From Calditrichota bacterium (GTDB lineage: Bacteria > Calditrichota > Calditrichia > JAJRVZ01), in the NCBI GenBank assembly GCA_024277055.1, contig JAJRVZ010000247.1, forward strand, positions 1 through 42,163: DNA of 42,163 nucleotides, given 5' to 3'. Shown here piece by piece: positions 17,406 through 26,198 of this stretch. The notes below the pieces were generated by a model. The model saw only the letters and a program-made list of their open reading frames with translations, ran no database searches and was not told the origin of the DNA. The translations under genes were made by a program, and so were the position numbers. Within the stretch, counting starts at the first letter, position 1; every line of letters begins with the position of its first letter.

Positions 17406-18047
17406 TCAGTTCTCTTCCTGTCCGGCCAGTTTACCGATGCTGTTATGCAGGTTATTAACTTTTTCGGCAATCTCACCGATGGGAATGCCGTCACCGAGAT
17501 TAAGGCTGCCGGAAAAGGCATTAAAGTCGCCTTCCTTTTGGAGCAAAGTGAAATCCTGGTAACGAATAGAACCGGCCAGGCTGGCCTCAGTGATCGATAT
17601 TTCCATAATACAGCCGCTGCGGATTTTCAGAATCGCACCCTTCAAACTGATTTTGAGATCAACATCGAATTGTATCTCGCCGATGGAAATATCATTAATC
17701 GTCGGTCTCAGTTTAGGGTGGAGTTCGGAAACGATGCTGTGTTCCGCAAGCGGTAAAAATATAATATCGTCGTCACCGTATGTTTTCGGATCCATATACT
17801 TGTGCAAATTCCCGCTGGCGTTCCAGGCCTGTAGCAGTATACCCTGAAGATCGATATTCAACAGTGTCCCCAGTTCACGGATTATTTTTTCATACAAAAT
17901 GTCCGGAACGACAAAACTTTTCAGTTCCTTAGAGATTTTTTTCTGGATCGGTTTGAACTGGTCGCTGTCGATCAATGCCGTTATTTGTTCGACAGGCATA
18001 TCACGGATATTAAAAAAATTACCTAGATTCGATGAAATTTGTGACAT
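17406..18047 (-). CDS. Unknown protein paired with the ASH-repeat membrane protein
   Basis: I do not recognise a family. The track's open frame begins 76 codons earlier, inside the neighbouring gene. I start at MSQISSNLGNFFNI (213 aa), which has an AAAAGGGGGAAA ribosome site. There is no signal peptide or membrane helix, so it is probably cytoplasmic. Residues ~20-75 look helical (SDQFKPIQKKISKEL). Residues ~110-190 alternate hydrophobic and polar positions (ISIGEIQFDVDLKISLKG, IMEISITEASLAGSIRYQDF), suggesting a beta-sheet sandwich. The C-terminus is again helical (IGEIAEKVNNLHNSIGKL). The gene starts 28 bp after the stop of the 919-aa protein gene, so the two probably form one operon and may act together. 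Confidence 0.75.
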   Translation of the reverse strand: MSQISSNLGNFFNIRDMPVEQITALIDSDQFKPIQKKISKELKSFVVPDILYEKIIRELGTLLNIDLQGILLQAWNASGNLHKYMDPKTYGDDDIIFLPLAEHSIVSELHPKLRPTINDISIGEIQFDVDLKISLKGAILKIRSGCIMEISITEASLAGSIRYQDFTLLQKEGDFNAFSGSLNLGDGIPIGEIAEKVNNLHNSIGKLAGQEEN

Positions 18048-18075
18048 GATTTTCCCCCTTTTCAGTTCCCGCTCT

Positions 18076-20835
18076 TTACGATTTGACTGAACGACCGCCC
18101 TTAAGCCTGCGTTGCAAGGTTTTGAGTTTTGCCCACTTGCCGCCTGACGCCAGACCTGCCTGTCGCGGCCATGTCGCCGGATCGGCAATATATATTTTCG
18201 AACGGTACAATATCCGGTGCAGCTGTTCAGAATCGGTCGCGGCCAGATGCGCATAGGTCGAAATGCCGGCTGCATTCAGCAGAACGGAAATTTTCGGCCC
18301 GATCCCTTCGATTTTTGTCAGATCATCCACACCGATGATATCCCGGTTCCTGCCGGCAATTTCCTGTGGTGCTTTTTCAATTCTGATCTTTTCATGCCGG
18401 AACAGTTTGCCTCTTTTTAATTTGACGGTACTGCTGCCGGGGTCGCGGATCGGTTTCAAACGCAATTCAAACGAACGGCCTGCTTCTTTATTAAGTACTT
18501 TTGTCGTTCCGAAGTCCATCTCCGTTTTGAACTGCACGGTCAGTGCTCCGACTGTTACCGTTCCCGCCGCCGGTGCAGAAGTTGACGCAACCGATCCGGT
18601 GACCGTTTCTCCGGCGGAAATGATCTTGCTAAGAGCCGTGATGCCGGATTTTAACACCGGAACAAGATTCAATCCGTACACCAGTCCGGCGGATAAAACC
18701 GCCACAACAACGAATAATCCGATTGTTTCCCCGGTCGGCCATCCGTAGTCCTTATCAGGATTAAACGGCGCTGCTACCATTGTCGTTGATGCAAAGGTGA
18801 GCCGGGAATCGTTTACGGCAAACATAATCTCCGCGTCATGCCTTCCTGCGGTTTTTGAACGGAAACGAATGATAATCGGCCGGCTTTCACCGGCGGTAAG
18901 CGTGAATGCCCCGGCGGTTTGCAGGCTGTAACCGGATGATATGCTGACCAGGGCGACTGGAAGGTCTTCGGTTCCGTTATTGGTTACAACAATGGTTTTC
19001 ATTGTCGATGAATCCGATTCCAGTATTCCCAGATCGATGGGGATACGCTCTTCGAAAACAACGGGCTGATCATCGATTGAAATGCTGACGGGTGGTAATG
19101 ATTCCCTTCCGCAAAATGCAAAAAATGGTACGGAAAAAATATTACCGTCTATTTTCAGTTTGAATGATCCGCTGAAATCCCCCGTCGAATCGGACGAAAA
19201 TCGCAGTAAAACCCCTTCTTTAGCAAAAGGGGGAATGATTCCGGGAACGAATTCACCGGTGGTTAAAACAGCGGGTAAATCGGCAATCTGCAGTTGCCGC
19301 GGTTCGGAACCGTTATTACTGATCATTAATAATTTTTCGCGGATTTTTCCCGGCGGTATCCGGCCGAAATCAATCGGATTTATCGAAAGGGCATTCGATC
19401 CGTCTGCACTGAATTCAATTACATCTTTTGTGCGGGCCAGCGCCGCTACACGAGCGCGAAGCGGAATGCGGAATGGTTTCATATCAACGTCCAGCACAAG
19501 GTCACCGCCGAATCGGTCAATAATATCCCCGTTGAATTCCACCGTGACCATTGCATTCTCGCCGGGATTAATCCGTTTCGGCGGTTTTTCGAGGAATCGA
19601 AAACCAGGTGGAAGGGCAGTATTGGCAAGTTGGATTATTTTATTGCTGTTGTTCGGAAATACGATGGTTCTTTGCTGCGGCTCGCCGGAAATGATCGCCC
19701 CGAATTCAACAGGGGATATTTTGCCGTTCCGTATTTCCGCGGGACTGATCAGGACGTTGCTTCCGACGACCGCAACCCGGCGGCCAGAAACGGGAATATG
19801 CAGCGATTCCCCGTTCGTCTGAAACGAAATTGTACCCGAAGAAGAATTTCCATCGAATTCAATCGTCAGGCTTGCCGATGTATTGGGTTGAATTTCGAAA
19901 GGAAACGATTCTGCAACGGAAAAGCCTTCCGGAAGCGATACGGATTTAATCTCAACGCTTTTATTTAAAGTGTTTTCGAAGGAAATGGATTTTGTTGAAG
20001 GCAGATCGGTTTCGGATTGCAGAAATTCAAGTGGGTCGGAATTCCGAACGGAAAAATTTTGTGTGCCGGAGGTTATTTTTAAAACCTTTACACGAGGCTT
20101 TAAAACGGTTCCGGTAACTGAAAACCGGAATTGATTGCCATTTGTTTCGGTAATTATTATCTGGCCTCCGTAAGTGCCGGCTTTTGCAGTAGTTAGCTGA
20201 AAATGGAAATAGGAAATGGCACCCTGCGGTAAATGGGAGGGGAATTTTTCCAGCAGTTCAAAACCGTTCGGCATCTGTATGCCGGAAAACCGAAGCATAT
20301 TTTGTCCGGAATTTTTCAATTGGAAGGTGAAAAAATCCTGCAGGCCGTTTTTAACCGTATCCAGTTGAACGTATTTCCATCCGTTTGGAATCCGGCTGTT
20401 TTTATAGGAAATTTCAAGTCCGGTATGCGTGATATCCGGCGACGGCTTTTTCAACAGGAATGATCTGTGTGAGACATGAGTCACCTTCATTTCGATCCCG
20501 TAAGTTCCGGTTGCCAGTTGTTCTGGGGCCAGAACCGTGAGAATTATCTTTTTTTCTGATATAACGGCCGCTTTGATTTGTTCGGCAAAATAGCCGCCGA
20601 TAAATACGGAATCAATGCTCGTTAATTCCGACAGATTACGGCCGAACAACTCAATTTCCGCCTTTTTACCCCGTTTAATCTGGTTTTCCTTTGCACCGGT
20701 AATAACAGGTTGGGCAACCGTCGCAGATATTATTGTCAGCAGGAATATTAAAGTTGACACATATTTTATCGAAAAATACACGGAAATTGACAAACGACCG
20801 GTGGTAAGGGTGCTTCCGGCAGGAATGTTTTGCAT
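18076..20835 (-). CDS. ASH/Ig-like repeat membrane protein with C-terminal helix-hairpin-helix
   Basis: A 919-aa protein begun at MQNIPAGSTL because of its AGGGGAGAAAA ribosome site (the track starts 17 codons earlier). After a signal or anchor helix (~residues 23-43, ending TVAQ), residues ~45-150 form an IPT/TIG-like domain (ITGAKENQIKRGKKAEIELFG). Residues ~160-690 hold about six Ig-like repeats with ASH/choice-of-anchor-D features: phrases such as PIDFGRIPPGK, VEFGAIISGEP, DLGILESDSS and MVTVEFNGD recur at roughly 100-residue intervals. One membrane helix follows (~703-727, IGLFVVVAVLSAGLVYGL). The remaining ~190 residues end in a helix-hairpin-helix segment, LTKIEGIGPKISVLLNAAGI, like that of DUF4332-type domains. 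This would place long extracytoplasmic repeats and a basic intracellular tail on one chain. Function unknown. Confidence 0.85.
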   Translation of the reverse strand: MQNIPAGSTLTTGRLSISVYFSIKYVSTLIFLLTIISATVAQPVITGAKENQIKRGKKAEIELFGRNLSELTSIDSVFIGGYFAEQIKAAVISEKKIILTVLAPEQLATGTYGIEMKVTHVSHRSFLLKKPSPDITHTGLEISYKNSRIPNGWKYVQLDTVKNGLQDFFTFQLKNSGQNMLRFSGIQMPNGFELLEKFPSHLPQGAISYFHFQLTTAKAGTYGGQIIITETNGNQFRFSVTGTVLKPRVKVLKITSGTQNFSVRNSDPLEFLQSETDLPSTKSISFENTLNKSVEIKSVSLPEGFSVAESFPFEIQPNTSASLTIEFDGNSSSGTISFQTNGESLHIPVSGRRVAVVGSNVLISPAEIRNGKISPVEFGAIISGEPQQRTIVFPNNSNKIIQLANTALPPGFRFLEKPPKRINPGENAMVTVEFNGDIIDRFGGDLVLDVDMKPFRIPLRARVAALARTKDVIEFSADGSNALSINPIDFGRIPPGKIREKLLMISNNGSEPRQLQIADLPAVLTTGEFVPGIIPPFAKEGVLLRFSSDSTGDFSGSFKLKIDGNIFSVPFFAFCGRESLPPVSISIDDQPVVFEERIPIDLGILESDSSTMKTIVVTNNGTEDLPVALVSISSGYSLQTAGAFTLTAGESRPIIIRFRSKTAGRHDAEIMFAVNDSRLTFASTTMVAAPFNPDKDYGWPTGETIGLFVVVAVLSAGLVYGLNLVPVLKSGITALSKIISAGETVTGSVASTSAPAAGTVTVGALTVQFKTEMDFGTTKVLNKEAGRSFELRLKPIRDPGSSTVKLKRGKLFRHEKIRIEKAPQEIAGRNRDIIGVDDLTKIEGIGPKISVLLNAAGISTYAHLAATDSEQLHRILYRSKIYIADPATWPRQAGLASGGKWAKLKTLQRRLKGGRSVKS

Positions 20836-21241
20836 GATTTTTCTCCCCCTGTGGCGATCTAAAGAAAGGTTCTTCAAGGCCGGCAAAATGCAGTTGAAAA
20901 ATCAGCCGAATTGCATCTTACCCGCGGTAAAACAGAAATACAGGATGATCTATTCCTGACCGGTAAAACGATTGTGAGGCAGGAACCGCCAATTGAGATT
21001 GAAAACAGGGGGATGCTGTTGCCCGGAGTAGATCAGTTTATAAATTGAGTAGAATCAGGCCGTTCTGCCGTTCAGCAATTCTTCTCTTCTTGCTCTTCGC
21101 CACCGCCTGTTCCCTCCGGGACGCATCACGCAATAGAACCGCATTTTTTGTTAAAAACCGCCTTCCACTATTTTTACAGTTGTAATTATGCAAAAATATA
21201 TTATATTTTACGACCAATCTTTCTCGGGGATAACCTTAACA
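20836..21241. other. Divergent intergenic region, about 400 bp
   Basis: It separates the ASH-repeat gene (minus) from birA (plus) and must contain both promoters, but I cannot point to a convincing -35/-10 pair. A pyrimidine-rich stretch (TTCTTCTCTTCTTGCTCTTCG) lies near 21080. The track shows a Met at 21188 in the birA frame, but that upstream part lacks a ribosome site. No RNA gene or further coding frame was seen. Confidence 0.4.
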
Positions 21242-22039
21242 ATGTTAGACAAAAAACGAATAGAAAAATATTTGAAAGCAAGCATATTCGGTGAATACCT
21301 GTATGTATTCGACGAAATCGAATCGACGAATGATCATGCAAAAAAACTGGCCGCTGAAGGAGCCCCGGAAGGTACCGTGGTTCTTGCCGATTATCAGAAA
21401 GCGGGTCGGGGCAGGCAGGGACGCAGATGGAGTTCCGCCGCGGGTAAAAATATTTTGATGAGCGTGATACTGAGACCGCAATTGCAGGTGGAAACCGTTC
21501 AGCGAATAACATTGGCTACCGCCGATATCCTCATTCAGTCGCTTGAAAAGTATTTTGAAAAAGAAAGGTACAAATCCCCGGAGTTCGTTGTCAAATGGCC
21601 GAATGATATTCTTGTGGGACCGGAAAAACTGGCGGGAATTCTGACCGAAAGCAGTATCCGCGACAAACGGATCGAATATGCCGTGGTCGGACTTGGTATC
21701 AATGTTAACCAGCCGGCGGAGGAATTGCGCAAGGATGTTGAAGAACCCTTGACATCCCTCTGTGATTTAACGCAATGTGAACATGACCGTGAAAAACTGA
21801 TTGCCCGGTTGCTGAATGATCTGGAAGATCATTATTATTATATTGAGCGAACCAATTACGATTCCGTAATTGAGGACTGGAAAAAACATTGCCACCAGTT
21901 CGGCAACGAGATAATTATCGAAACGGCCGTGGGTATCGAAGAAGCTAAATTTCGGGACGTGAATGCGAAGGGATTGCTGGTTTACGAATGCCCCGACGGA
22001 ACGGTCAAGGAACTGATTGCAGGAAGAGTGAGGCGATAG
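21242..22039 (+). CDS. birA: Biotin-[acetyl-CoA-carboxylase] ligase (monofunctional BirA)
   Basis: Activates biotin to biotinyl-AMP and transfers it to the Lys of the biotin carrier, here most likely the BCCP encoded at 11.2-11.7 kb. Catalytic motifs are complete: FDEIESTNDHAKKLA, the biotin-binding loop QKAGRGRQGRRWSS, VKWPNDILVGPEKLAGIL and VGLGINVNQ. The C-terminal SH3-like domain follows (~215-265). I prefer ATG 21242 (265 aa), with GGGGATAAC upstream, over the track's 21188. There is no N-terminal winged-helix domain, so it cannot act as a biotin repressor of the E. coli type. It lies 9 bp before coaX, a common pairing in bacteria. Confidence 0.93.
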   Translation: MLDKKRIEKYLKASIFGEYLYVFDEIESTNDHAKKLAAEGAPEGTVVLADYQKAGRGRQGRRWSSAAGKNILMSVILRPQLQVETVQRITLATADILIQSLEKYFEKERYKSPEFVVKWPNDILVGPEKLAGILTESSIRDKRIEYAVVGLGINVNQPAEELRKDVEEPLTSLCDLTQCEHDREKLIARLLNDLEDHYYYIERTNYDSVIEDWKKHCHQFGNEIIIETAVGIEEAKFRDVNAKGLLVYECPDGTVKELIAGRVRR

Positions 22040-22048
22040 GAAAAGCGA

Positions 22049-22816
22049 ATGGAAATAATGATTGATATTGGCAATACGCACAGCGTAATCGGCCTTTTTG
22101 AAAACCGTGAACTCAAACGGTCGTGGCGGCTGAGCAGTCAAGCGAATCGAACGGAAGACGAGTGCTGGATTGTACTGCGTTCGTTTTTCAAAAGCAGTAA
22201 TCTGGATGCCCTGAAAATAAAAGGTGCCTGTATTTCTTCGGTCGTACCGGAACAGACCCTTATTTTTTCACGGATGATAGAAAAGTATCTCAAAATTATG
22301 CCGTTTATAATATCGGCCGACAGCAAGATGGATATGAATATACTGTACCAGGATCCCCACGCCGTCGGCGCTGACCGTTTGTGCAATGCCGTCGCCGGCA
22401 AAAGTAAATACGGGAGTCCGTTGATCATCCTCGATTTCGGCACGGCTACAACTTTTGATTGTGTGAATAAAAACGGAGATTACCAGGGTGGGGTAATTTC
22501 ACCCGGCCTGGAAAGTGCAGCCGGTATATTGCACCGGAAGGCGGCAAAATTACCTAAAATCGAACTGGTTTTTCCAGCCAACCTTATCGGCAGAAACACG
22601 GAAGAAAGCATGCAAAGTGGAATTATGTTCGGTACGCTGATTATGATTGAGGGTATGATCCGAAAATTGAAGAAAGAATTGGGTGGGGAGCCGAAAGTTA
22701 TTGCCACCGGCGGTTTATCGAAACTGATTGCCGAGCATACCGAACTGATTGATGCGGTGGAACCGGATTTAAATCTCCACGGCATTTACCAGATATACCG
22801 AATGAACAAAGCCTGA
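22049..22816 (+). CDS. coaX: Type III pantothenate kinase
   Basis: First step of coenzyme A synthesis: ATP-dependent phosphorylation of pantothenate. CoaX-type (ASKHA fold) rather than CoaA. The 255-aa length is standard. Motifs: MIDIGNTHSVIGLFE (phosphate-1), DPHAVGADRLCNAVAG (pantothenate site), LDFGTATTFDCV (phosphate-2 with catalytic Asp context), GGVISPGLE and ATGGLSKL near the C-terminus. An AGGAAA ribosome site overlaps the end region of birA, consistent with coupled expression. CoA supply links logically to the acyl-CoA enzymes elsewhere in the window. Confidence 0.96.
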   Translation: MEIMIDIGNTHSVIGLFENRELKRSWRLSSQANRTEDECWIVLRSFFKSSNLDALKIKGACISSVVPEQTLIFSRMIEKYLKIMPFIISADSKMDMNILYQDPHAVGADRLCNAVAGKSKYGSPLIILDFGTATTFDCVNKNGDYQGGVISPGLESAAGILHRKAAKLPKIELVFPANLIGRNTEESMQSGIMFGTLIMIEGMIRKLKKELGGEPKVIATGGLSKLIAEHTELIDAVEPDLNLHGIYQIYRMNKA

Positions 22817-22829
22817 TCAGTTAACAATT

Positions 22830-25800
22830 ATGATACAGAACAGAATCCTGATACTGCATAAAAATCCTGTTATTCTGGAACGCCTGTCGCAATCGTTGCG
22901 GACTGCAGGTTACTCCACCGTTCTTGCCTCGAATGCGGAAGATGCCTACAACCTTTTCAACAGCATGCGTCCGGAAATTGTGTTGTGGGGCGAACCGCTG
23001 ACACAACACAGCAAACAAATGATCAGCAAAATGACTAATTCCGGTACAAATAACGAAGTAGCGATTATTGCCGTTTCGGAGAGCCGTGAACTGTTCGATC
23101 GAATTGCTGCGCAGAAATTCGGTGTGAATGATTTCGTAGCCAGTTTTGAAGACTTCAGTGAACTGAAGGCGCGAATTCGCTTTCACCAGCAGCATTTACA
23201 ACAAATCAGGAAACTTTCAAGAGATTCACACCGCTATCGTCATCTGGCGGAATCCAATTTTAATATGATGTTGTCACAGGACGTATCCAATCTGTGCGAA
23301 ATCCTGTATGAATATCTGGATAACTGCTACACATTGAATTTCGCAATGGTAGCGGTTTATAATTATGCCGGCCGGAATTATGACTATTTCAATTTATTCT
23401 CCCAGAATACGGTGAACGAAAGCATCCTGGAAGATATTGCCCGACAACCGGTCTGGAAACAGGTGTATTTTTCCGAAGGTCCCGTTGAAAGTGAAGAAAT
23501 CAGCCATCCATCGGTGATAAAAACACTGCAGCAGTGGCAACTGGAATTCGACAAGGTTTACCAGTTTCCGATGCAATACCGCAGTAAAAATCTCGGCATA
23601 CTGATCCTGTCTCTTCAACCGGGATCCGAACTGGATGAGCAGGATGAAATACAGATTTCCACCCTGACGCAGGCCCTGGCCTTTCGTATTTCCGAGATCC
23701 GGCGCATGTTCGGGACGCGCCGGGAGGGCAGCTCCGAAACCATGGTGATGCGTGATATTTTTCATCGTTTATCGGAAGATGAGATCTACATTTACCTTTG
23801 CCGTCATCTTTTAAGTATCCTGCAGGCCGACCGTTGCCTCTACATGAATTATCACGAAGGATTTCATTTCCTGTACCCGAAGTATCTGTTCCAGGCGGGA
23901 AGAGACCTGAATCATTTTGAAAATGAAAAACCGCCGGTTCTGCTGGTGCGCGACTATCCGGTTTTCGAAGGTTTAATCAGTGAACGTAAACCGTTGATAC
24001 TTGAGCAACAGGACTCGGAGCGGATGCACGAGGTCCTGTCGCTTCCGGGGCTGCACGGCAAACGTTTCAGGCATACCATCATCCTGCCGTTGATTATGGG
24101 AAACGCCATTCAGGGATTTTTTGTGCTGGCGAAAGAAAGTATTGTTAAAAAATACACGCGCCGTGAAATCGGTGAAGCAGAGCAACTGATCAAACAGGCC
24201 ACCGTATCCCTGAATGAAAACCGCATACTGAAACAGGCCAATCTGACCATAAAACAGCTGGATCGTATCTTCGACCTTGGAACGGAACTCACCCTGGACA
24301 TCCCCCTGAAAAATATTCTGAAAAAGATAGCCACGGCAATCCGGCGTACTCTGGGCTGGAATATTGTTATCCTCGACATGAAACGGCCCTATGAAGATGA
24401 ATTTGAAAATGTGGCTGTGCTGGGACTGAAAGATTCGGATTATCAGAAAATGATCCGTAAAGATGAGTATCCGCCTTTTCGTGATAAACTGGATTACTGC
24501 TTTCGTATGGGAAACAGTTTTTTTTATGATCATCTGCGGGCCTATTCGCAGGACCCGAATGAATCCTGGCAGGAGTTTGCCATGCAGATCGGAGCCGAAT
24601 GGAACGATAACGACTGGCTGTACGTACCCATTGAAAGCCGTGGGGATTTAATGGGAATGATATCACTGAATGATCCCGTCGAACGGCGCAGGCCCAGTGT
24701 TGACCGCGTAAAAGCCATTGAGTATTTTGCCAACCAGGCGGCTGTGGTTATGGAAAACACCCGCTTATTCGAGAGTCTGCGCAGCTCGGAATTGAAATAC
24801 CGGTTGCTGGCCGAGACGATGACCATGGGACTGGTTACCTGCGATTTCAGCGGAAGAATTATTTATGCAAACCAGAGCCTGGCACGGCTGCTGGGCTATT
24901 CCGATCAGAACGAACTGACCGGTACGGTTTTTTATGAATTGTGCAAGGCGCAATCGCTGCCCAAACTGGAAAAAGACGTCACCTCTATCCTGGATGAAGA
25001 AGTTGGAGAGAATGGTCTCCATTCTTCGGACGGACCGCTCGAAATTGAATTGATCAGCAATGAAGGGGAAGAGATACCGTTCATGGTTTATACTTCTCCC
25101 TATTTTGAGCATAATGTGAAGATCGGTTTTTTTGCCGTACTTTCCGATCTGCGTGCCCGCAAACGGCTGGAACGGTTGCGCAGCGATTTTAATTCGATGA
25201 TCGTACACGATTTGCGTTCCCCGTTGAATATTATTCAGGGCTATATTGATATGGTGCGTCAGAAGGTTGCCGGCGAGGTAACCCCGGAGCAGGAAGAATA
25301 TCTTGGGATTGCAAAGGAAAATGTATACAAGGTTTTAAAACTGGTCGATAACTTTCTGACGGCGTCCAAAATTGAAGTGGGGCAGTTCTCCATTGAACCT
25401 GAAGTGGGATCGATAAACGACATAATTGAAGATTTGTATGAGCAGCACCTGGTACTGGTTCGCAAAAAACAGATAAATCTAGAAAAAGAGCTGGATGCTA
25501 ATATTCCGCTTCTGCATTTCGACAAATTCAGAATCGAGCAGGTTCTGACCAATTTCCTCAGCAATGCAATCAAGTTTACACCGGAAGAGGGTAATATCCG
25601 GATCACAAGCAAACTGAAGAAAAAAACCAAAGTGCTGACCGGTGAGAATGAGATGTATGTTGAAATATCGGTGGCTGATTCCGGTGTCGGAATTTCACCG
25701 GAAGAACAGGCCAAAGTATTCAATAAATATGAGCAAACGGAGGCTTCCAAAAACGCTTCGCTGAAAGGTACCGGGCTCGGACTGGCCATTTGCCGGGAAA

Positions 25801-25928
25801 TCATCGAATTGCACAAAGGTGAGATCTGGGTCGAAAGCGAAGTGAATAAAGGCAGTGTGTTTTCCTTCACCCTTCCGATTCAACCGGTAACCATCCTTTC
25901 CGCACTTACCAAATCCGTCGAACAATAA
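22830..25928 (+). CDS. Sensor histidine kinase with degenerate receiver, GAF and PAS domains
   Basis: A 1032-aa soluble sensor kinase with no membrane helix. Order: receiver-like domain (~1-115), coiled linker, GAF-like regions (~150-300, 310-460, 475-650), PAS (~655-770, GLVTCDFSGRIIYANQSLARLLGY), HisKA (~785-850, phospho-acceptor His793 in IVHDLRSPLN) and HATPase (~890-1020; N box NFLSNAIKFTP, G1 DSGVGI, G2 GTGLGLAI). The receiver is degenerate. Where phospho-Asp is expected, the sequence reads EIVLWGEPL (Gly54); the acidic pair after strand 1 is absent (ILILHKNP), and the conserved Lys is Ser (FVASFED). The catalytic kinase part looks intact. No cognate response regulator is adjacent. It follows coaX by 13 bp and may share its transcript. 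Confidence 0.93.
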   Translation: MIQNRILILHKNPVILERLSQSLRTAGYSTVLASNAEDAYNLFNSMRPEIVLWGEPLTQHSKQMISKMTNSGTNNEVAIIAVSESRELFDRIAAQKFGVNDFVASFEDFSELKARIRFHQQHLQQIRKLSRDSHRYRHLAESNFNMMLSQDVSNLCEILYEYLDNCYTLNFAMVAVYNYAGRNYDYFNLFSQNTVNESILEDIARQPVWKQVYFSEGPVESEEISHPSVIKTLQQWQLEFDKVYQFPMQYRSKNLGILILSLQPGSELDEQDEIQISTLTQALAFRISEIRRMFGTRREGSSETMVMRDIFHRLSEDEIYIYLCRHLLSILQADRCLYMNYHEGFHFLYPKYLFQAGRDLNHFENEKPPVLLVRDYPVFEGLISERKPLILEQQDSERMHEVLSLPGLHGKRFRHTIILPLIMGNAIQGFFVLAKESIVKKYTRREIGEAEQLIKQATVSLNENRILKQANLTIKQLDRIFDLGTELTLDIPLKNILKKIATAIRRTLGWNIVILDMKRPYEDEFENVAVLGLKDSDYQKMIRKDEYPPFRDKLDYCFRMGNSFFYDHLRAYSQDPNESWQEFAMQIGAEWNDNDWLYVPIESRGDLMGMISLNDPVERRRPSVDRVKAIEYFANQAAVVMENTRLFESLRSSELKYRLLAETMTMGLVTCDFSGRIIYANQSLARLLGYSDQNELTGTVFYELCKAQSLPKLEKDVTSILDEEVGENGLHSSDGPLEIELISNEGEEIPFMVYTSPYFEHNVKIGFFAVLSDLRARKRLERLRSDFNSMIVHDLRSPLNIIQGYIDMVRQKVAGEVTPEQEEYLGIAKENVYKVLKLVDNFLTASKIEVGQFSIEPEVGSINDIIEDLYEQHLVLVRKKQINLEKELDANIPLLHFDKFRIEQVLTNFLSNAIKFTPEEGNIRITSKLKKKTKVLTGENEMYVEISVADSGVGISPEEQAKVFNKYEQTEASKNASLKGTGLGLAICREIIELHKGEIWVESEVNKGSVFSFTLPIQPVTILSALTKSVEQ

Positions 25929-26198
25929 AAACCGTTTTCCTGCTGTTTTCCCGTCGCCCCGGTGCAATAACTCTATCCGGTAAACTCAGAATACGCTGAG
26001 AACCGAACGATTATTATTCCGAATAATCTGCAGTCAAAGAAATTGATGTTACAACCCCGCAGGTCCGGCCGTTATTTCTCCCAAAGCATATTCCGCAAAC
26101 ATAAAACAATAAGGCCGGAAATTATGCAATCAATATTTTGTTTCAACAGTCCAATCTGTTAAATTTAGCGGCACTTTAAAACGAACTTCGCGGAGAAT
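25929..26198. other. Intergenic region between kinase and mutS with two small hairpins
   Basis: It contains CTCAG-AATACG-CTGAG (25985-26000) and ATTATT-CCG-AATAAT (26013-26027). Neither is followed by a clear T tract, so I do not call a terminator. Some end of the kinase transcript and a promoter for mutS would be expected here. The last part (26110-26190) is A/T-rich. No coding frame or RNA gene was recognised. Confidence 0.35.

Noticed and set aside
18048-18275. Upstream extension of the 213-aa unknown protein in the track
   Set aside because: It overlaps the conserved C-terminus of the ASH-repeat protein gene; a strong ribosome site lies directly before the internal ATG at 18047.
19082-19822. 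246-aa plus-strand open frame opposite the ASH-repeat gene
   Set aside because: Shadow of the repeat protein; no ribosome site and no plausible fold.
25259-25870. 203-aa minus-strand open frame opposite the kinase core
   Set aside because: It lies antisense to the conserved HisKA/HATPase motifs, and its Ser-rich composition reflects the opposite strand.
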